Assembly (NCBI GenBank): GCA_030706065.1
Contig: JAUZPH010000252.1
Span: 1 to 5,837 of the forward strand
Direction: 5' to 3'
Source of the DNA: Bacillota bacterium
GTDB taxonomy: Bacteria; Bacillota; Clostridia; Clostridiales; Clostridiaceae
Length of the DNA stretch: 5,837 nucleotides
The position numbers and the translations under genes were made by a program. Under the pieces are notes generated by a model. The model was not told the origin of the DNA. It searched no databases and was given only the letters and a program-made list of their open reading frames with translations. Shown here in pieces: positions 5,333 through 5,837 of the stretch (position 1 is its first letter; every line of letters begins with the position of its first letter).

Positions 5333-5503
5333 TTAATCCCATGGACTTGCCCCATCCAGCCTTTCGTCTCCGGTTGCAGCCTTAGCCTGTTCAATTCCCC
5401 TGGCTGTAAGCTGTACCAGATCTCTGCCGTGGCCTTTAAACCTCCGTGCCGTTACCATACTATAATCCGACTACCCGTGCCGAACAAGAACCAACTTAGT
5501 CAT
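5333..5503 (-). pseudogene. Truncated histidine phosphatase (phosphoglycerate mutase-like) remnant
   Basis: An ATG at 5503, preceded by a strong AGGGAGGAC Shine-Dalgarno, reads MTKLVLVRHG. It then meets TAG at 5471-5473, exactly where the superfamily has Glu after the catalytic RHG. The same frame continues SDYSMVTARRFKGHGRDL and VQLTARGIEQAKAATGDERLDGA before losing similarity and ending at TAA 5333-5335. This is the N-terminal signature of histidine phosphatases: RHG with the phosphorylated His9, then an LTxRGxxQA block. Intact members run to roughly 200 residues, so about three quarters is missing, including the second catalytic histidine. The product cannot be an active enzyme. The ABC ATPase follows within about 30 bases, so a deletion probably joined the two. 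Confidence 0.8.
5459..5487 (-). promoter_or_regulatory. Possible promoter for the ABC operon inside the dead gene
   Basis: On the minus strand TATAGT (5459-5464) matches five of six -10 bases and lies 17 bp after TTGTTC (5482-5487), a weak -35. It would give the ABC operon a leader of about 150 nt. No better promoter was seen between the terminator at 5536-5567 and the ATPase start, so this is a candidate only. Confidence 0.3.
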
Positions 5504-5535
5504 CCCTGTCCTCCCTAAAATAGTTATCTCCCAGG

Positions 5536-5567
5536 TATAAAAATGCCGTTTCCACCTTGGAAACGGC
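5536..5567 (-). terminator. Strong intrinsic terminator of the RraB-domain gene
   Basis: On the minus strand GCCGTTTCCA (5558-5567) pairs perfectly with TGGAAACGGC (5545-5554) around a 3-nt loop and is followed by ATTTTTATA. It lies about 66 nt beyond the RraB-domain stop codon and 33 nt before the ATG of the histidine-phosphatase remnant. It separates the right-edge gene from everything to its left. Confidence 0.9.
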
Positions 5568-5633
5568 TGTCTCAACATCTAATGTCCTGTATTTTTCCTG
5601 TTTGAATTATCTTTCATTAATAATATTGCCTTC

Positions 5634-5837
5634 CTAATCACCAAAAGTTCCCCATCCATCAGCAAAGCCTTTATATGGCCTGCTCAGTTCATTCAGGAAA
5701 CTCTGCACCTCATTAAGCTCTTTATAATCCAGCATCATCGATTTTGTACAGTAGCATATCCATTCATCAAATTCATCATCCCTATCCACGAAACATTCAA
5801 AGCCTTCCTGTTCCGCCAGTTCCTTTACCTTTTCACC
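5634..5837 (-). CDS. RraB-domain protein (RNase E inhibitor RraB family), C-terminal part
   Basis: The frame enters from the right edge and gives the last 67 residues before a TAG at 5634-5636. It has EWICYCTKSMML (residues 25-36 of the visible part), then a helix, YKELNEVQSFLNELSRPY, and the closing GFADGWGTFGD. The DGWGT ending and the preceding helix are diagnostic of the RraB family (PF06877). In E. coli, RraB binds RNase E and modulates its activity. Firmicutes often carry short RraB-domain proteins of unsettled function. The N-terminus, start codon and promoter lie outside the window, and the gene ends at its own strong terminator. Confidence 0.82.
   Translation of the reverse strand, partial: GEKVKELAEQEGFECFVDRDDEFDEWICYCTKSMMLDYKELNEVQSFLNELSRPYKGFADGWGTFGD

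Noticed and set aside
951..5473. Amber (TAG) recoding, for example pyrrolysine, because two broken genes carry an in-frame TAG
   Set aside because: The RraB-domain gene ends at TAG exactly at its conserved C-terminus. The phosphatase remnant is also truncated, and the 921-1131 gene also has a frameshift, so recoding would not rescue either.
5579..5617. 12-residue minus-strand mini-frame MKDNSNRKNTGH after the RraB-domain stop
   Set aside because: It is very short, with its AGGAAGG 11 nt from the ATG. It is probably chance in the leader before the terminator.

Overview
The window looks like a piece of chromosome from a low-to-moderate-GC anaerobic Firmicute, probably class Clostridia. The reasons are AT-rich intergenic DNA, strong GGAGG-type Shine-Dalgarno sequences, U-tract hairpin terminators, a RemA-like small protein, and a Firmicute-style RraB-domain protein. 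No rRNA, tRNA, CRISPR array, phage gene or insertion sequence was seen.

Layout. Bases 1-502 are mostly non-coding. They hold the possible 5' end of a minus-strand membrane protein at the left edge and two inverted repeats. Bases 503-1131 (+) hold a four-helix membrane protein of unknown family and, overlapping its end by 8 bases, a broken small gene. Bases 1241-2632 (-) hold an oxidative or electrophile stress pair: a pirin-family cupin followed by an Frm2/CinD-like nitroreductase. The pair is read from a sigma-A-type promoter at about 2847-2874, with a palindromic candidate operator just downstream. Bases 2990-3376 (+) hold a small RemA/DUF370-like protein whose last 27 or so codons are displaced by two opposite one-base frameshifts. 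Bases 3377-3601 are a convergent intergenic stretch with a large perfect-armed inverted repeat. Bases 3602-5301 (-) hold a two-gene ABC exporter (ATPase then permease, ATGA overlap). Bases 5333-5503 (-) hold a dead N-terminal fragment of a histidine phosphatase / phosphoglycerate-mutase-like gene. Bases 5536-5567 hold a clear terminator, and 5634-5837 hold the C-terminal half of an RraB-domain protein that enters from the right edge.

How the genes work together. The pirin and nitroreductase probably form one redox-stress transcription unit. The ABC pair would form a membrane exporter of unknown substrate. I see no complete new multi-gene system here. The most striking property is decay: three separate small genes are interrupted by stops, frameshifts or truncation, next to intact genes. 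Two of them carry an in-frame TAG, but the RraB gene ends normally at TAG, which argues against amber recoding. Either the locus is eroding or the assembly carries indel errors, and raw reads would settle which.
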